Notes: a model not told the origin generated them from the sequence alone. Counted from the first letter of the stretch, positions 1-12,930 are shown. The stretch: DNA of 64,000 nucleotides from Poecilobothrus nobilitatus (GCA_947095535.1 OX352774.1:33248496-33312495), one strand, 5' to 3'. A program made the numbers and translations.

Positions 1-887
1 AAAAAAAAAAACTGCTAAAAAAAAATTTTTTTTTATTCTACTAAAATAACTATTATTTAGTGAGAGAATAAAATATAGAAAAAAAAAAAAAAGAAAGAGA
101 AAGAATAAAACAGAAACAGAAAAAGATTGGTATGATATTTTACTATGCAGTAGTTTAGAGTAATAATTTTTAAAGTTTGGCGCCACATTAAAATATGGCG
201 AGCCCAAAATTATACCACGTGGTCTTTTTATGGCGCATAAAGTTTTTTATTTTTTTGTTTTTCTTTTATTGTTAATTTTTTTTATTTGTTTTTTTGCTTA
301 AGTAAAAAAACAAATTCTTATATTTTATTTTTTTTTGTTTTTTTTTTTATAAAAAGGATGTTTTTTATATTTTGTTAAGGAAGGTAAAGTATTGTAATTG
401 CATGCATGACTCTAATTGGTCTAAAACAGAAAAAAAAAAAAAAAAAACTTTAAAGAAATTACAGAAAATTAGAAAATAACCAATTTTAGTTGCAAGAAAA
501 TTTAAATTTTTATTGTATATAATTGGCGACATGATTATTATACATTTGTACAAATAATTTATATAACAAAATGATTTTGTTTTTTTTTTTTTTTATAAAT
601 TAATTTTGAAGGCAACATAATTATATATAATGCAATTTAATTTAATTCGTAATAAAGAGTAATAATAAAAAATGAAAAATGAAAAATGAAAAATTTAAAT
701 TATTACGAGAAAAGAAAACAAAATTAGGTTTTAAAATGAAAAATCAGTAAAAATTTTCATACCTACGATTATTAAATTTCATGTTTTCAATAATTAGAAA
801 AATAAATAAATAATTTACAATTAAGTAAAATTTATTTGTATTTAATATGAAGTTTCATACTTATATTCAGATTTTTCTTTCAGATTT
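1..887. other. Gene-free AT-rich stretch
   Basis: Homopolymer A and T runs dominate. A 7-bp tandem (ATGAAAA, about three units) lies near 671-695, and a short G+C-richer island around 176-232 holds GGCGCC, CACGTG and two ATGGCG words. I see no coding signal; the open frame at 365-553 (minus) is mostly Phe from poly(A). Confidence 0.6.
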
Positions 888-1215
888 TGTTTTACGAGAA
901 TCAACAAAAGAGGAGCAGTAAGCGCACGATTCCTCTATCAAAGTGTGACTTTTTAACCTACTAAATACTACCTTCTTTTTTGACCAATCAATAGGTCACA
1001 GGATCTTTAGTACTCTTGTGCTGTTTGGGAAGAGTATAAATTCTGCTATAGAGCAAAAATAGGTTTGTTGGAATATGAAGAGTAAAGATGTTGTTGTTCT
1101 TCTAAAACTTTATAGTAAATTGAAAATATAATTATCCCTAGCGGCATAAAAGAGGTGGAAGAGGTAATGTCATGTTGGCGATTTTTGAGTCACAAACGAA
1201 CTTTCGCTTTTTCCG
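888..1215 (-). mobile_element. LINE family L, degenerate 3' end (minus)
   Basis: Read on the minus strand this aligns with the 3' end of the LINE at 37921-38698. Shared words on the + strand include TTTTTTGACCAATCAATAGG near 980-1000 and an AAATTCTGCTATAGAG stretch near 1040 that recurs at 12385. The coding part is too decayed to translate. Orientation is opposite to the neighbouring copy at 1340-1520, so these are separate insertions. Confidence 0.6.
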
Positions 1216-1339
1216 TTTTCATAATAAGATATTACTTAATTTAATCAATGCAAAATAGAGCAATCTTTGAAACTTTGATCTATTTATTATGGAAATATTT
1301 AAATAATAAATTTTGAAAGTGATCAATTTTATAAATCCC

Positions 1340-1520
1340 AATCCAATTTCAATTTTATAAAACCCAAACCCAATTTCTCAAGTAGTCCTTCCCACATCCT
1401 TTACCCCAAAACTAAACTGTACATTATATTACTATATATTAAAGGACTCAACCTAAAATTTGGGTTTTAAAGAGAGTTTTAATTGACTTTCGATGTGTTC
1501 CACTGTCCCTCGTAAAAAGG
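1340..1520 (+). mobile_element. LINE family L, 3' UTR fragment (plus)
   Basis: The segment carries the sequence order also seen at 32700-32880: CCCACATCCTTTACCCC, AAACTGTACATTAT, an AAAGGACTC word and TTTGGGTTTTAAAGAGAG, ending near CCTCGTAAAAAGG, which resembles the family terminus CTACCCTCGC plus A-run. No reading frame survives. Confidence 0.55.
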
Positions 1521-1794
1521 TAAAAGACAAATTCATCAAATTTTTTAATATATAACCTCTTTTTAAGCCTTTTCTACTTCTTTCTATTAGTATAGAATGC
1601 GTTTATGTTTATGAGTATATAAGCCGATAAACGAATCTGTAATACATTGATTACAAGCTGTCCAAATCTCAACCAATTTAACCTGTAATAAATTTTTCAG
1701 GAAAATTCAATAAATCCCCTGTAATAAAAGAGCCGGCGATTATATAAATCACAATATGTATTACATTTTCGTTAACATGATAGTGTAATAAAAA

Positions 1795-2420
1795 TAAAAA
1801 TGTATAATTGAGAAAATCTGTTAACATAATGTAAAAATATAACATTTGAGCTTTAATTTTTATGTCTTACTTAAGAAAAATTTCCAAAGGTATTCACGTT
1901 ACAGATGTCTACATATAACGATTTTTTAATTTTTGTATCCAACAGCTCTTAAACCAAGGGGAAGTGCAAAAAAATGTTCTCAGGTTACTTTATACTAGTT
2001 CTTTTTAACCTTTCAAAATTTAAAAGTTTTTTATAAACACATTCCAGAAGTACGGAAGAACTGAAATTTTGTTTTGACATAATGGTAAAATAAAATACGA
2101 AATTGTAAAAAATTACACAACTTTCCTATTGTTCACGTTCTTGGATTGACAAGATATAAAGTAGAACTTGAAATATAATTGAACCTTTTTAGAACTTTAA
2201 GGGTCTAATGAGCTGTTCGCTTCGAAAGCTATATATAAAAAAGTTATCCTACAGTATTAATTTTTTAATGAGACTTATCCACAATTAAAATTTCATTGCT
2301 TCATTTAGTATCGAAGGTTTACAAACAGACAGACGGTCAGGCAGATATTCGGAAATTAGGACGGACAGAGTCAAATTAATGAGCAAATGTTTAGAAAAGA
2401 AATTTTGAAAAAATGCGCTA
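1795..2420 (+). mobile_element. Degenerate copy of TIR element family X
   Basis: In the same order as the copies at 28300-28500 and 46490-46990 this region shows an AGCTTTAATTTTTATGTCTTAC block, a 'gctcttaaaccaagggg' block and, near 2315-2400, a run with GACAGACGG, GGACGGACAGAG and a 'taatgagca' word. It is non-coding. Divergence is high and the termini are not recognisable. Confidence 0.5.
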
Positions 2421-4294
2421 AAACGATTAAAAATTTGATTTAATATCTATGTATATAAAAAATGTAACTAACTTAATAATTTGTTATTTCAGCATACTTT
2501 TCATTTCAATACAGTTTTATTATTGTTTTACTTTAATTTTATATCAAAAAACTCCATTAATTTAAAAAGTTATTAGGTATTACTATTATAACTCCTTCAT
2601 AGGCATAATCACAATACAAAATACTATTTACTTAATCAACTTGTTTATTACAGTGTTTATAAAAAAAAAAAAATATCAGAAAAAAAACGTAAAAAACCAA
2701 ACCCCCGTAAAAACCATATAAATTTTATGTGCATAAGTATATAATAACTACTATATAATCGTCTAATTTTTTTTTATTATTATTAATTTTAATTTAAATT
2801 TAAGAAAAAAAAAAAACACAAATATTACAATTTCAAATTAAAGGAATTAATTAGAACCCATGTACATATATATTTTTTTTAAAGAACCGACAAAAGAACG
2901 ATTTGAAACAAAAAACCTACCCATATTTAACCATCACTCATTTTATGGGTTGAAATATACAAATAATTGAAAAATGTGCACTTAAATACTAAATATAATA
3001 AAATAATTTTTTTTTTTTTTTTTTTTGTTATAATTTATATACATTAATTATTTTTTTTTTTATTTTACAACAATTAATTTCATTAAAATGATATCAGTAT
3101 ATATTACGGTATGGCGCCAAACCTACAAAACAATAACACCTTAAAATTTTATATTTAATTCTATAATTTAATGTTTGTGAACGGATCTTTTGAACACTTT
3201 TATTTTTCACTATATCTTTTTAGCTTATCTTTTTAATAATAAGTTATACCTATAATGAATTTTAATAAAATAGACTAAGATGAAATCTATATAAAAATAA
3301 ATTTTGATATTTAATTTGGTATTGTTATCTGTTATCTGTTACTGTTATCATGTAATATACGTTTTAAAAGAGTTTAATAAAAGTTTTTTTTCTATTGATG
3401 AAAACTGAGCTAATGCGTCAGTAATCACTAGACTTTAGATTCCTAATGTGTTATAAAACGTAGAAGAACCTTGAATAGGTGTCATAATCAGTGTTAAATT
3501 TTCCTAGATGTACTATTTTGACGGAGGAGCTTTGAAAGCTCCTCAGATCCATAACAGAAAGTGTAACTAAATCATGGATAAGAAAACTACCAAAATTAAA
3601 ACTATCTTTTCCTTAACTGACTATGGGACAGATCTTAATAAAAGTTCTTTTTGTGGATTACGGTAAGAAAAAGTTTTCTAAAAAAAAAACAGTAAACAGA
3701 CAGTAAAATGTTTTTTTAGTTTCAGCTTAGAATAAAACTTAGGGTTGAATTTCAAGGTTCATCAAACCAAAAACTAAGCTTTACTTAACTTAACTAAAAC
3801 TAAGCTTTACTTTAACTTTATTAGTATGTACTTTATAAATTTTTATTGAGTAAAAATTAGGATAATGGCTATTAAGATTAGAAATTAAAAAGAGACATGC
3901 AGGATAATTATAAATTGAGGTGAGTTGCTAAGCAAATAGGAATATCTTACAGTTTCATAATGAAATGATTTTTGACAAACATTTAAAAGAAGGCTATGGC
4001 TAGTCAAATATAAAAACTATTGTTTAAGAAAATATATATTTTACATAATTGAGGCATATTTTAAAATCAGTAATTTTATTTTCTTCGAGATCTCGGCTTC
4101 AAACGACGGCTGGGTGATATAGTAATATAGATTTTTCTTATAATTATAATTAATATTAATATAGTTAAATTAAAAATAAGTTTATATATATAATTATTTT
4201 ATTGTTTTTTTTATTTATTCAATTTTAATTCTCAAAAAGAGTTCTAATAGGTCGTATAGAGTATATAAAAATAGTTTAATTCAATTAACTTAAA
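2421..4294. other. Gene-free AT-rich stretch
   Basis: No gene or element is recognised. Local structure: a perfect 21-nt palindrome at 3524-3544, a direct duplication of AAACTAAGCTTTACTT (3771 and 3797), and a GAGATCTCGGC word near 4088. T-runs occur around 3007-3026 and 3050-3060. Confidence 0.55.
3524..3544. repeat. Perfect 21-nt palindrome
   Basis: GAGGAGCTTT, a single central G, then AAAGCTCCTC form a perfect inverted repeat with 10-bp arms. The arms are half G+C in a window where G+C is scarce. It could be a cruciform, the remnant tip of a MITE, or chance; no flanking element was recognised. Confidence 0.7.
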
Positions 4295-4442
4295 AATATA
4301 AATTTTTGTACAATAGCTACAGCTGAGTATAATCAACGGCTTAGGGAAAATAATGATACCACAACTCAAGCTTAATTAAATATGAATAATAAATGATTTA
4401 GTTGATGTTTTGTCTTTATAGGAGTGGAAAAGAGAAAAAAAG
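4295..4442 (+). mobile_element. Poly(A)-tailed repeat family A, copy 1 (5' part missing)
   Basis: Matches the other four family A copies in order: TTTTTGTACAATAGCTACAG, ATCAACGGCTTAG, an 'aagctta' word, AATAATAAATGATTTAG, CTTTATAGGAGTGG, then a G/A-rich tail running into A. The leading TTGTATAAGAT...GATGGCG portion is not clear here. No protein-coding content. Confidence 0.65.
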
Positions 4443-6760
4443 TTAAAAAGGATATACATAATTATTTAGACGAGTCCCCGAAAATTTTTCTTAACTTAAT
4501 ACATTTATTTTCGTTGTCATTTACTATGATAGTATAGAAGTTTTTCTAATAACTAAAATCTATAGATAAATGTAGGTAGATAAATTTCGATATTAAAAGT
4601 CGGCAACCCATAAATTTGATCGTAGTTAAAAATATAATACTAATATCTGATACGTATATTTTTATTGTGTCAATAATTTAATAAAAAAACTTTTGAAATA
4701 TTTGAGTAAATCGTTAAAGAATAAAATTAAAGGATATTAAAGTCTTCTTAAAACTCAATAAATAATCTTAACTAAACAAAAAAAAAAAAAAAATACCAAT
4801 CGTTTTGTAAATTTGGGGTCAGATCATATATTAAAATCTCACGGTTTCTATATATAATAAAAATAATAATAAAAAAAAAAAATCCCATCTAATTGCAATT
4901 TATTAAATATATTTTTATTTTATTTGTATATAATTTCATATAACTTTTATAGAAAAAAAATTATTTTCTATAGCTACTGGCTTTTCAGAAGTCATCAAAA
5001 GTTAACAATCAGTTTGTCTTTGTTTTTATTTTATATGCAAACAATACTCTTATACATTTCCATAATAAATGTAAATTTCCAATTTATTTTTATCGTAATT
5101 TTTCACAATTTTTATATATTTTATTTTCTTTAAACAAAAGTCAAAGAAAAAAAAATTATAATAATTATGACTAATGATGTGACATCGTCCCAACAAAAAA
5201 AAAAAAAATAAAACTCAATGTTCCATCACTTAACACATTCTTTAAATCTATTGAATTTTATACATTTTTTTTTTGAAAAAGCGTAACAAATTCCCAGAGA
5301 TTTTTTTTTATATTTTATATTTTTATTTTGTTTTTTTTTTTTTGTATTTAAAATCCAGATTTGATCTGATAATAGAACAAAAATTATTTATTTTCAATAG
5401 AAAACCTCTCTTAAAAACTCTTAAAAATTTCAAAAACTCTATCATGTGACATACGTTTTATTTAAATTTTAAAACAATTGTCCTGCATCATGTTTTTCAT
5501 CTCATATCTTTTTTACCAAAACAACAAAATAACAACAAAAAAAAATCTTTCAGATAAATGTTTTTTTTTTTTTTCGATTTGTTTAGGGTAAAGATTAGAA
5601 AATTTAGAATTAAAACTCTGAAATATATAATTTGAACCAAAAATCGAGTTTATTGAACTCGAAAAAAGCAAAAAAAAAAAAAAAAAGAAACAAAATAAAA
5701 CAAAAGGAATGAAAAATGAGTGAATGAACACCGACCGTCCCATTTGTTTACAATTTTTATCTGAAGATACTCATTTTTGTTGATGTTGTTTTTGTTGTTG
5801 TTACCTTATTAGTTTTATTTTTATTTTTTTTTTTTAGTATGTTTTTGTGATTGTTTTATATTAAGCCGGTATATGATATTTTATAATATAATAATATATG
5901 TACATAGGCACATTGTGACTTTAACCCCAAGTCTTAATTTATAAAATTTTTTTTTTTTTTTTGTTGTTTTATTTATTTCCATTTTCCCTTCAGATTTTTA
6001 ACTTTTCTTTCAGATCAGTTTTATTCTATATAGTTTTTTTTTTTTTGATTATTTGTTGTCTTTGTTTCACAAAATTGACTGTTAAATGTCATTAAGTGTC
6101 AAATTGTTATTTAAAATGACCATATTTTAAAATGGTCAAAAAATGTAGTAATTCATGAAATATGTGAAAATTTTTTAAGAAAAAACAAAAATAAAAGAGT
6201 TTTTTTTTTTTTTGTGATAGAAAAATTAGAGTTTGAAAAAACAAACTTTTCAATCAAAGGGATATCAAAAAACTTTTTAAGGTTTTCAAAAATATTCGAA
6301 AGTAACTAATATTCTCAGTTTAAAAAAAAAAAAAAAAAAAAATTTATTGAATATTCTGAAGTTGTGATCTGTAGAATAGATTTTCTTAAAAATACTATAT
6401 TAACAATATGGGTGTACATCCGCTGTACAGTTACGATTTCAAACTGTAACGAAACCAGTAACTTTTTAAAAGAATTAAAGAAAATCATGTAAAAAAAATT
6501 AAACATAATAACGACACCCTACTAAATTACCCACCCTTATATAAATCAAATTTCTCAATATCAATTAAAGTTTCAACTACCCAATTTGAAATTAAAGTTT
6601 AAAAATTATGTTATTCAATCTACCACAAATCGAGTTGCGGCATTGACTGAAATTGAACCTAAGAATAAATTGTTAATTTAATGCTCGTTTTTATTTAAGT
6701 ATATATATATATATATATATGTCATATAAATTATAATTTATTAATATATCATATTGCAAT
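4443..6760. other. Gene-free AT-rich stretch
   Basis: Contains several poly(A)/poly(T) runs (for example 5650-5670, 6320-6340) and a TA dinucleotide run at 6700-6720. The frames at 4924-5133, 5513-5743 and 6315-6506 are Phe/Lys-rich homopolymer translations. Nothing recognised. Confidence 0.55.
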
Positions 6761-6968
6761 ATATAATAAAATATATTTCTTGTATAAGATAATAGATGGC
6801 GTAAAAATAAAAGAAAATTCTCATAGTCTTGCACAATAACTACAGCCAAATAATCAACAGCTTAGTGAAATTAATGATTCCCGAAACCGAAGCTTAGCCA
6901 AATTTGAATATTAAATGACTTAGTGGATGTCCTACACTACTTATAGGAGTGGCAAAAAAAAAAAAAAA
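6761..6968 (+). mobile_element. Poly(A)-tailed repeat family A, copy 2
   Basis: Near full-length copy. It starts after an ATATAATAAAATA lead-in, then TTCTTGTATAAGATAATAG, GATGGCG, ATAGTCTTGCACAATAACTA, ATCAACAGCTTAGTG, GAAACCGAAGCTTAG, AAATGACTTAGTGGATG, TTATAGGAGTGGC, and ends in a 15-A tail. The poly(A) end and short length suggest retroposition (SINE, or a 5'-truncated LINE 3' end). No convincing A/B-box promoter was found. Confidence 0.7.
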
Positions 6969-9160
6969 TTCTATACGGCTTTTTTATAATATTATATTGC
7001 TTTTTTTTTGCCAAAGAGAAGTGAAAGTAAGTTATTGTAAATTCATTTTTACTAGATGACGGAAAAATTTCTCATTATATAAGGTTTAAGTCCCAGTATA
7101 TAAGTCCCAGTATAAATTGACTATTAACCATACCAGTATTAGAGAAAAAATTAAGATTATATACTTGCCTCGAAAATTTTAAATTAGAACTTAACTTTGC
7201 AAACCAATAAAAAATACAATGATGGGAACATTTTTAGATACGGCCTTCGACGGTTTTTACCAATCTACCATAACATTCATACTTTCCCTGTTCAAAAAAA
7301 AAATTTTTTTTATAAACCATTAAAAACTATTAAATGTCAGATATTTTGATCAAAATGTTGGTCATTAAAAGATTTTATAATAACTTTGGTTGAAATATGG
7401 CTTTTAAAATATGATTGCGGAATCAAATTGGCAGTTAATTGTTTGATTTTTTATTTTGCTGTGAAAAGTTAGATTTTTTATTCCGCCGTTTAAAATTTTC
7501 AAAAGATTTAAAAAAATCTAAATGTTGATTTTCTATAAAAAATACCTGTATCTCAATATATATATATAAAATTCAACTATATATATATTTAATTTAAAAC
7601 TATTAATAAAAATTGAATAAATAAATTGTATATGTATACATACATACATATATAAATTATACATAGGTATAATATACATATATAAAATGATAACAAAAAC
7701 TTTGGGGCATTTTTCTTTAACAATAAAATAAGAAATTTTATTTATAATTTATTTGTAATGGAATTTTTTTTTCAAAATCGACAAAATCCAATTTATTTTT
7801 TTTTTTTTTAAAATATTAAAAAAAAAAAACAAACAAACCAAAAATTCCAAAATACTAGAAAATAAATTTTCATTATTCTAAAATTCTAATTAATTTATTT
7901 GTTTTCGAAAATTCGAAAAAAAAAAAACAAAAAAAAGATTAAAACAAAATCCATTTATTCTAAAATGGTCATATCATTAAATTTTTTCTTTAAAAAAAAA
8001 AAAAAAAAAAAAACAACACAACACAACACAACACAAACAAAAAACTAAAGAAATGTCATTGCCCTCAAACAACAAAATTAAGTATGTGTCCCTTTTTGGA
8101 ATGAAAGATTCTCTGTCTCTTTTTGTTTTTAGTTTTTATTAGTTTTTTGTTTTTTTTAATATCCTGAAAAATTATCTTCTATCTATAAAGAGAAAACAAA
8201 AAAAAATATATATATAATGTATATATATATGTATGCATATATACCAAATAACTAATACCACCAATAAAATATAAAATTGGTGTTGCCTATATTTTATTGT
8301 GTAAATTGGTAATAAATGAATAAGAATACAAAAATAAAAAAGAAAGAGAAAGATAGATTATAATAGAACTAACCAATTTAAGCACGCATACGATTAGATA
8401 CAAACATTCATACAAACACGCAAATACCTCGGTATATTTAATATATTTTTGTCTTTCTTGTTTTTTTTTTTCATAGTGACAACTATTATAAGTCCTTAGA
8501 TTACTGTTAAGGCAGGAACATACATATTAGATGTTTTTTTTTTTGGTTTCATCTTTTTTTTATATTTTTATTTTGTGTTTTGTTTTTTTTTTTGAATTTA
8601 CTTTTAGGCCCATTAAATGGGTGATGATTGTTATTTTATTAATGTTGTTGTTGTTGTTGCTATGTTATTTTCTATATTGTTATATGTTGAGTTCATTGAA
8701 TGCGTTATGCGTTATGATCATATGTTAAATTGATGCCAGGATATTCTTATAATAATAATATGTAGTAGAAAATCGTCTGATATTATAAAACATACATAAA
8801 AATTATATAAGTTATAGAGTTACAGTGATTTTTAAAAATATTGATGGATTTAATTTAAGTATTTTTTTTTTTTTATTAATAAAGATTTTTATTGGAATTA
8901 TTTAAAATTTATGTTTTTATTTAAACAAAATATTTATTGAAAAATATTTAGTGTTATAGTCAGTATATTTTTATTATTTATAAAAGGTAATAGATATTGG
9001 TTATAAAAAAGATCGCAAATAATTCACTTCAATTTACTTTTCTTACTATAATTGTGGTGTTTTTTAGATCTCTGGTACACAGTGTTTAAATTTTTTTTTT
9101 AAAAAAGAATTTTCTATTGATTTAAAAAGGATCTAATTTGGTATTTTTGGTGCAGTTTTT
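6969..9160. other. Gene-free AT-rich stretch with microsatellites
   Basis: Holds TA/TATG microsatellites (7557-7580, 7630-7685, 8205-8240), an ACACA pentanucleotide run at about 8013-8038 after a 22-A run, and a short GTT trinucleotide run near 8641-8660. The frame at 8531-8728 is a translation of T-rich DNA. No gene recognised. Confidence 0.55.
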
Positions 9161-9379
9161 ACAATAAAATAAAATAAATTCTTGTATAAGATAACAGATG
9201 TCGCGGTAATAAATATTTGCATTTCCTAAAATTGTACTATAGCTACACAACCAAATAATAAATGGCCAATTGAAATTAATGATTCCAGAAACTGAAACTT
9301 AGTCAAATATATATTAACAACAAATAATTTAGTGGATGCCCAGCTATATGTTGTTTATAGGAGCGAAAAGGAGCAAACA
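9161..9379 (+). mobile_element. Poly(A)-tailed repeat family A, copy 3
   Basis: Aligns end to end with copies at 6761 and 42351: AAATTCTTGTATAAGATAAC, AGATGTCGC, TTGTACTATAGCTACA, ATGATTCCAGAAACTGAAAC, AAATAATTTAGTGGATGCC, TTTATAGGAGCG, then an A/G-rich end. The terminal A-tail is eroded compared with copies 2, 4 and 5. Confidence 0.65.
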
Positions 9380-10267
9380 AATATATAAATAAGTATCTGA
9401 ATGTGAATTATTTTTAGGTAAATGCGTGAAATTTGAAGTTTACCGTAAACTGTTAGGTTTAATAAACGTGATGTACTCGTAATTTCCACTTTAAACATTA
9501 AAAATAATTATAATCAGCCTTTGCAATATAGCTAATAGTTGAAAATTTTGAAATTTTTTTGATTTTAAAATAATTAAAGCTGCCTAAAAATAATTTAACT
9601 TAATTTAAATCTAATCTAATGAGAGTTATAGCTGTTCGTAAAAAGTATTTTTTTTTTTGTTATTAGTTATAATTTTATTGTACGACTGTACAATATGATG
9701 GTTGCCAAAACTTGAATCCTAAAAATTAAAATATGAATTCAAACTCAAAATTACAGCATTGAGCATGAATGAAACTTGATTCTTGAACATTCTAAATTTT
9801 ATGTTTCAAGACCATGAATTTCTAACAAAGGCTACAAAAAGGTAAATGTATAGAGTTGTTGTTATAATTTATAAATATATTTTAAATTTCAAACGCCATA
9901 AAACTTTCAAGTGGCGAAAAAATGTATTACGATATTTTGATTATTTTTCTATTTATTGTTGCTAGCTTTACTTTAAAGTTTATTTGTCAAATTTAAACTT
10001 ATTCCAATCCAAGTAAACACAATTCGCAAACAACAAGATGTCTAATTGGATTTGGTAAGTATATGGTTGTAAATAAAATAAATTGTTTCTACTTTTAGGT
10101 GAATTAAGAACTTAAATCAAGCAGCCAGCAGACTAAACTTGACAGTTACGCCTTCGTAGGCAATGCGAACAATAGCATTTTCATAAATTTTATTGTTATT
10201 TGAAAATTTGGTAAAAATGTTTTTAATAATATCGTAGTCTTCTAGATATTCCGGGAAACAAAATGGT
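9380..10267. other. Gene-free AT-rich stretch
   Basis: No element or gene recognised. Composition is AT-rich with fewer long homopolymers than the flanks. Confidence 0.5.
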
Positions 10268-10273
10268 AATAAT

Positions 10274-10449
10274 GTTTACGTTCCTTTTACACGAAAAGAA
10301 TAGTTGAGAGTAGTTGATAGTAGTTGTTAAATGGAACACTAACTTAACATAATCGGTTTTAATCATATCTACCCTTTCTCAAAAGTTGGTGTAGTTGAGA
10401 GTAGTTTGGAGTAGAAAAAAGTAGTTTACTCTGTAAAAGTAACGCAAAC
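10274..10449. mobile_element. MITE with 18-bp terminal inverted repeats
   Basis: Left end GTTTACGTTCCTTTTACA and the reverse complement of the right end GTTTGCGTTACTTTTACA agree at 16 of 18 positions. The 176-bp element is flanked by AATAAT on both sides (10268-10273 and 10450-10455), although that sequence is low complexity. The interior is rich in GTAGTTGAGAGTAG words and is non-coding. A related right-hand half lies at 14885-14984. Superfamily is unresolved. Confidence 0.65.
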
Positions 10450-10455
10450 AATAAT

Positions 10456-12219
10456 ATAATAAAAATAAAACGATCTTAAATGATTATAAAGATAATCAGT
10501 TCTAAATTAAAATTTTAAATATTTTAAAAAAAAATTTAATTTAATTAATCTTAAATTAAACTTAATAAAAAATTTTTTTTATTATAAAATTAAAAATGAC
10601 ATCATATATTTATTATTTTCATTGTTATTGTACAAAATTTCATAAATTTTCGTACTGAAGCATATATCAAACATATACACAAAAATTACATTTATAATTT
10701 TAACGAACTTAACGAAAGTAAAGTAAGGATCTATTACAGTTAATTAAATGTATTTCCATATCGATGAACTTTAACGTTCTTATCCTTTAGTTTATTTGTT
10801 TATTTTGATTGTATAGCACCCTTCAATTGTAACTAAAGTGCATTCTTAATTTTACCATTCACTGTATTTATAAAATAATATTATAATGCTATTATATACT
10901 TATAGATTTTTTCTAAAGTAGTGCCGAATGGTTTCGCATTTTTTCTTTTTTTTTTTATACTTTACTTTAACGAATAAAAAGTTGGTAAATTTTTCAAAGA
11001 AAAAAAAAATAAATAAATAAAACAAGAACAAAAAAAAAAAATAAGAAATAAAGAAAAAAGGTTATTGGAACGTTGTTTGAATAATGATTGCAAAAAAAAA
11101 AAAAAAAGGGAAAGTAAGTAGGTAAATTTTTTATTTTATTTTTTTTTTTCCTGATCCTTTTTAGAATATTTTCCTATTTTCATTGTTATTATTATTATTA
11201 TTATTGTTGTATACATTACATTTTGCTAGTTTAGAATTTGACTAACTTTTATTTATTTTTTTTCTAATTCTTCATCTTCTAAATGTTGTATATATATAAT
11301 ATATACATATATAAACTGTACATATATATATATGTATAATGTTAAATTATATGCTGGCTGATTTATATTTCTGCTCATATTTTCTATTATTTGATTTATT
11401 ATAGAAAAGAAAATAATGAAAAGAAAATTTGACAAGAAATTAATTTCAAATAAAAAAAAAAATGGAAATATATGTATGTATGTATATATTTATAAATATA
11501 TATATATGTATATATATATAATATATACATATATATATAAAATTTTGGTAATTTAACATTTATTAATGGGATTTAAGGAGGTGCAGAAGTTACATTGGTA
11601 ATAGACCAAATACACTTTATATTATTTTCTTTTTTTTTTTTTTTGTTTTGTTTTTTTCTAAATGTTGTATTAAATATTAATTCTATTGTTTAGTTAAAAT
11701 TTTATGAATTAGAGAATGGGTGGGTTACAATACAATTAATACATAATAGATAGTTTAACTTTACTATTCTATTTAGGAAAACCTTTAGAATTTTTTTTTT
11801 ATTTTTATTTTTTTTAATATAAATAATAATTTAACAAATTGACTTTTAAATTTGAAACAGTTAAATTGTACAGTAGTTATAGTTTCAGATAAATATGTGA
11901 AATTTAAGTTAAATTTGTTTTTTTTCTTTTAAATAACGGAAATAACTTTAAAATATTTACAATATACAAGATATTTTAAATGATTTACATATACATACAT
12001 ATTTTATATATTTAAAATGTAAATGGTTCAGTGCAGGAAAAATGATAATTAGAGAGGCTTTGATCCATATAAGGTTTTAGAATTTTTTTTTTTAACAATG
12101 TTTAATAAATTGACTTGAAATTGATAGATACAAAAATACTAACGGTATGGATTTAAAAATTTGTTAAATCTTCTTCCATCTATGTTGTATACATGTTACG
12201 TTCCCCCAAAAACCACCTA
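10456..12219. other. Gene-free AT-rich stretch with TATA microsatellites
   Basis: Dense alternating TA/TATG tracts at about 11288-11340 and 11465-11540, a TTA trinucleotide run near 11190-11205, and many A/T homopolymers. Nothing coding recognised; the frame at 11253-11435 (minus) is low complexity. Confidence 0.55.
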
Positions 12220-12930
12220 TTTTTTTAAAGAGGATAGGTGGGAATCATCAAAATACGCTGTAAAAGACCAGTACGAGGAAAATTCCTCTATCAATGTATG
12301 GAACTTTATTCTACTAAACAGCACCTCTCTTTTTTACCAAACAATAGATTATGAAATTACTATTGTACTGTTTGAGCAACGGAAAATTCTGCTATGGAGT
12401 AAAAGTAGATTTAAAGTTTGCAAGAATGTAAAGAACGAAAGTGTTGACATTCTCTTTAGACCTATGTAAATTGAAAAGAGAATCATCCATTTTGGCGAAC
12501 ACATGAGGTGGAAGACCATATATCTATATTTCTGATATTCGAGTAACAAACAATTTGCCCATAATTCTGAGTATTGTCATCTAGAAATTTAAACTGTGTG
12601 GAGGTATCAGACTTTGTATCAGATTTCGTCAGAACAATTTTTCACTTCTACAATAGAGAAACCTACTAAGAGTTGTAAATCAAGTGGAGAAAATGTTGAG
12701 GTAACATTAGGATCATTTATTAAGCGAATGGCTCTATTTTGTACTTTATCGAGAAATGCCAAAGACCTTTTAGGAGCTTCTGCTCAAGTATATGCATTAT
12801 ACTCGTCTTTGATCGTATGAACGCTTTGTAGATATTTAGAAGGTTAGAAAATAAGAACAAATTTTCACATCTATACAGGAAAAAAGTAAAAATTTGAATC
12901 AACTTTTGAAAAATTGAAAAAAAAAACATT
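12220..12930 (-). pseudogene. LINE family L reverse-transcriptase C-terminus, broken
   Basis: This is a decayed non-LTR retrotransposon tail on the minus strand. The poly(A) equivalent is the T-run at 12220-12226, followed by the family terminus read as GATAGGTGGGAATCATC. From about 12930 down to 12720 the minus frame gives FLYRCENLFLFSNLLNIYK and then KAFIRSK, aligning with FLYHCKAFFSSSDLLNIYK and KIYIRPK at 37966. The word ATAAATGATCCTAATGTTAC matches the 'INDPHVT' segment in another frame, so the gene is frameshifted. A stretch near 12505-12520 (ACACATGAGGTGGAAGA) corresponds to the 'WNHLPPHVF' region. Non-functional. The family match is firm; exact limits are approximate. Confidence 0.75.

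Noticed and set aside
365..553. Short minus-strand open frame
   Set aside because: Phe/Lys-rich translation of homopolymers; no domain, and similar frames occur throughout the window.
8531..8728. Leu/Phe-rich frame resembling a membrane protein
   Set aside because: Hydrophobicity comes from T-runs and a GTT microsatellite; no conserved motif.
12161..12469. Plus-strand frame of 102 codons
   Set aside because: Antisense to the broken LINE at 12220-12930.
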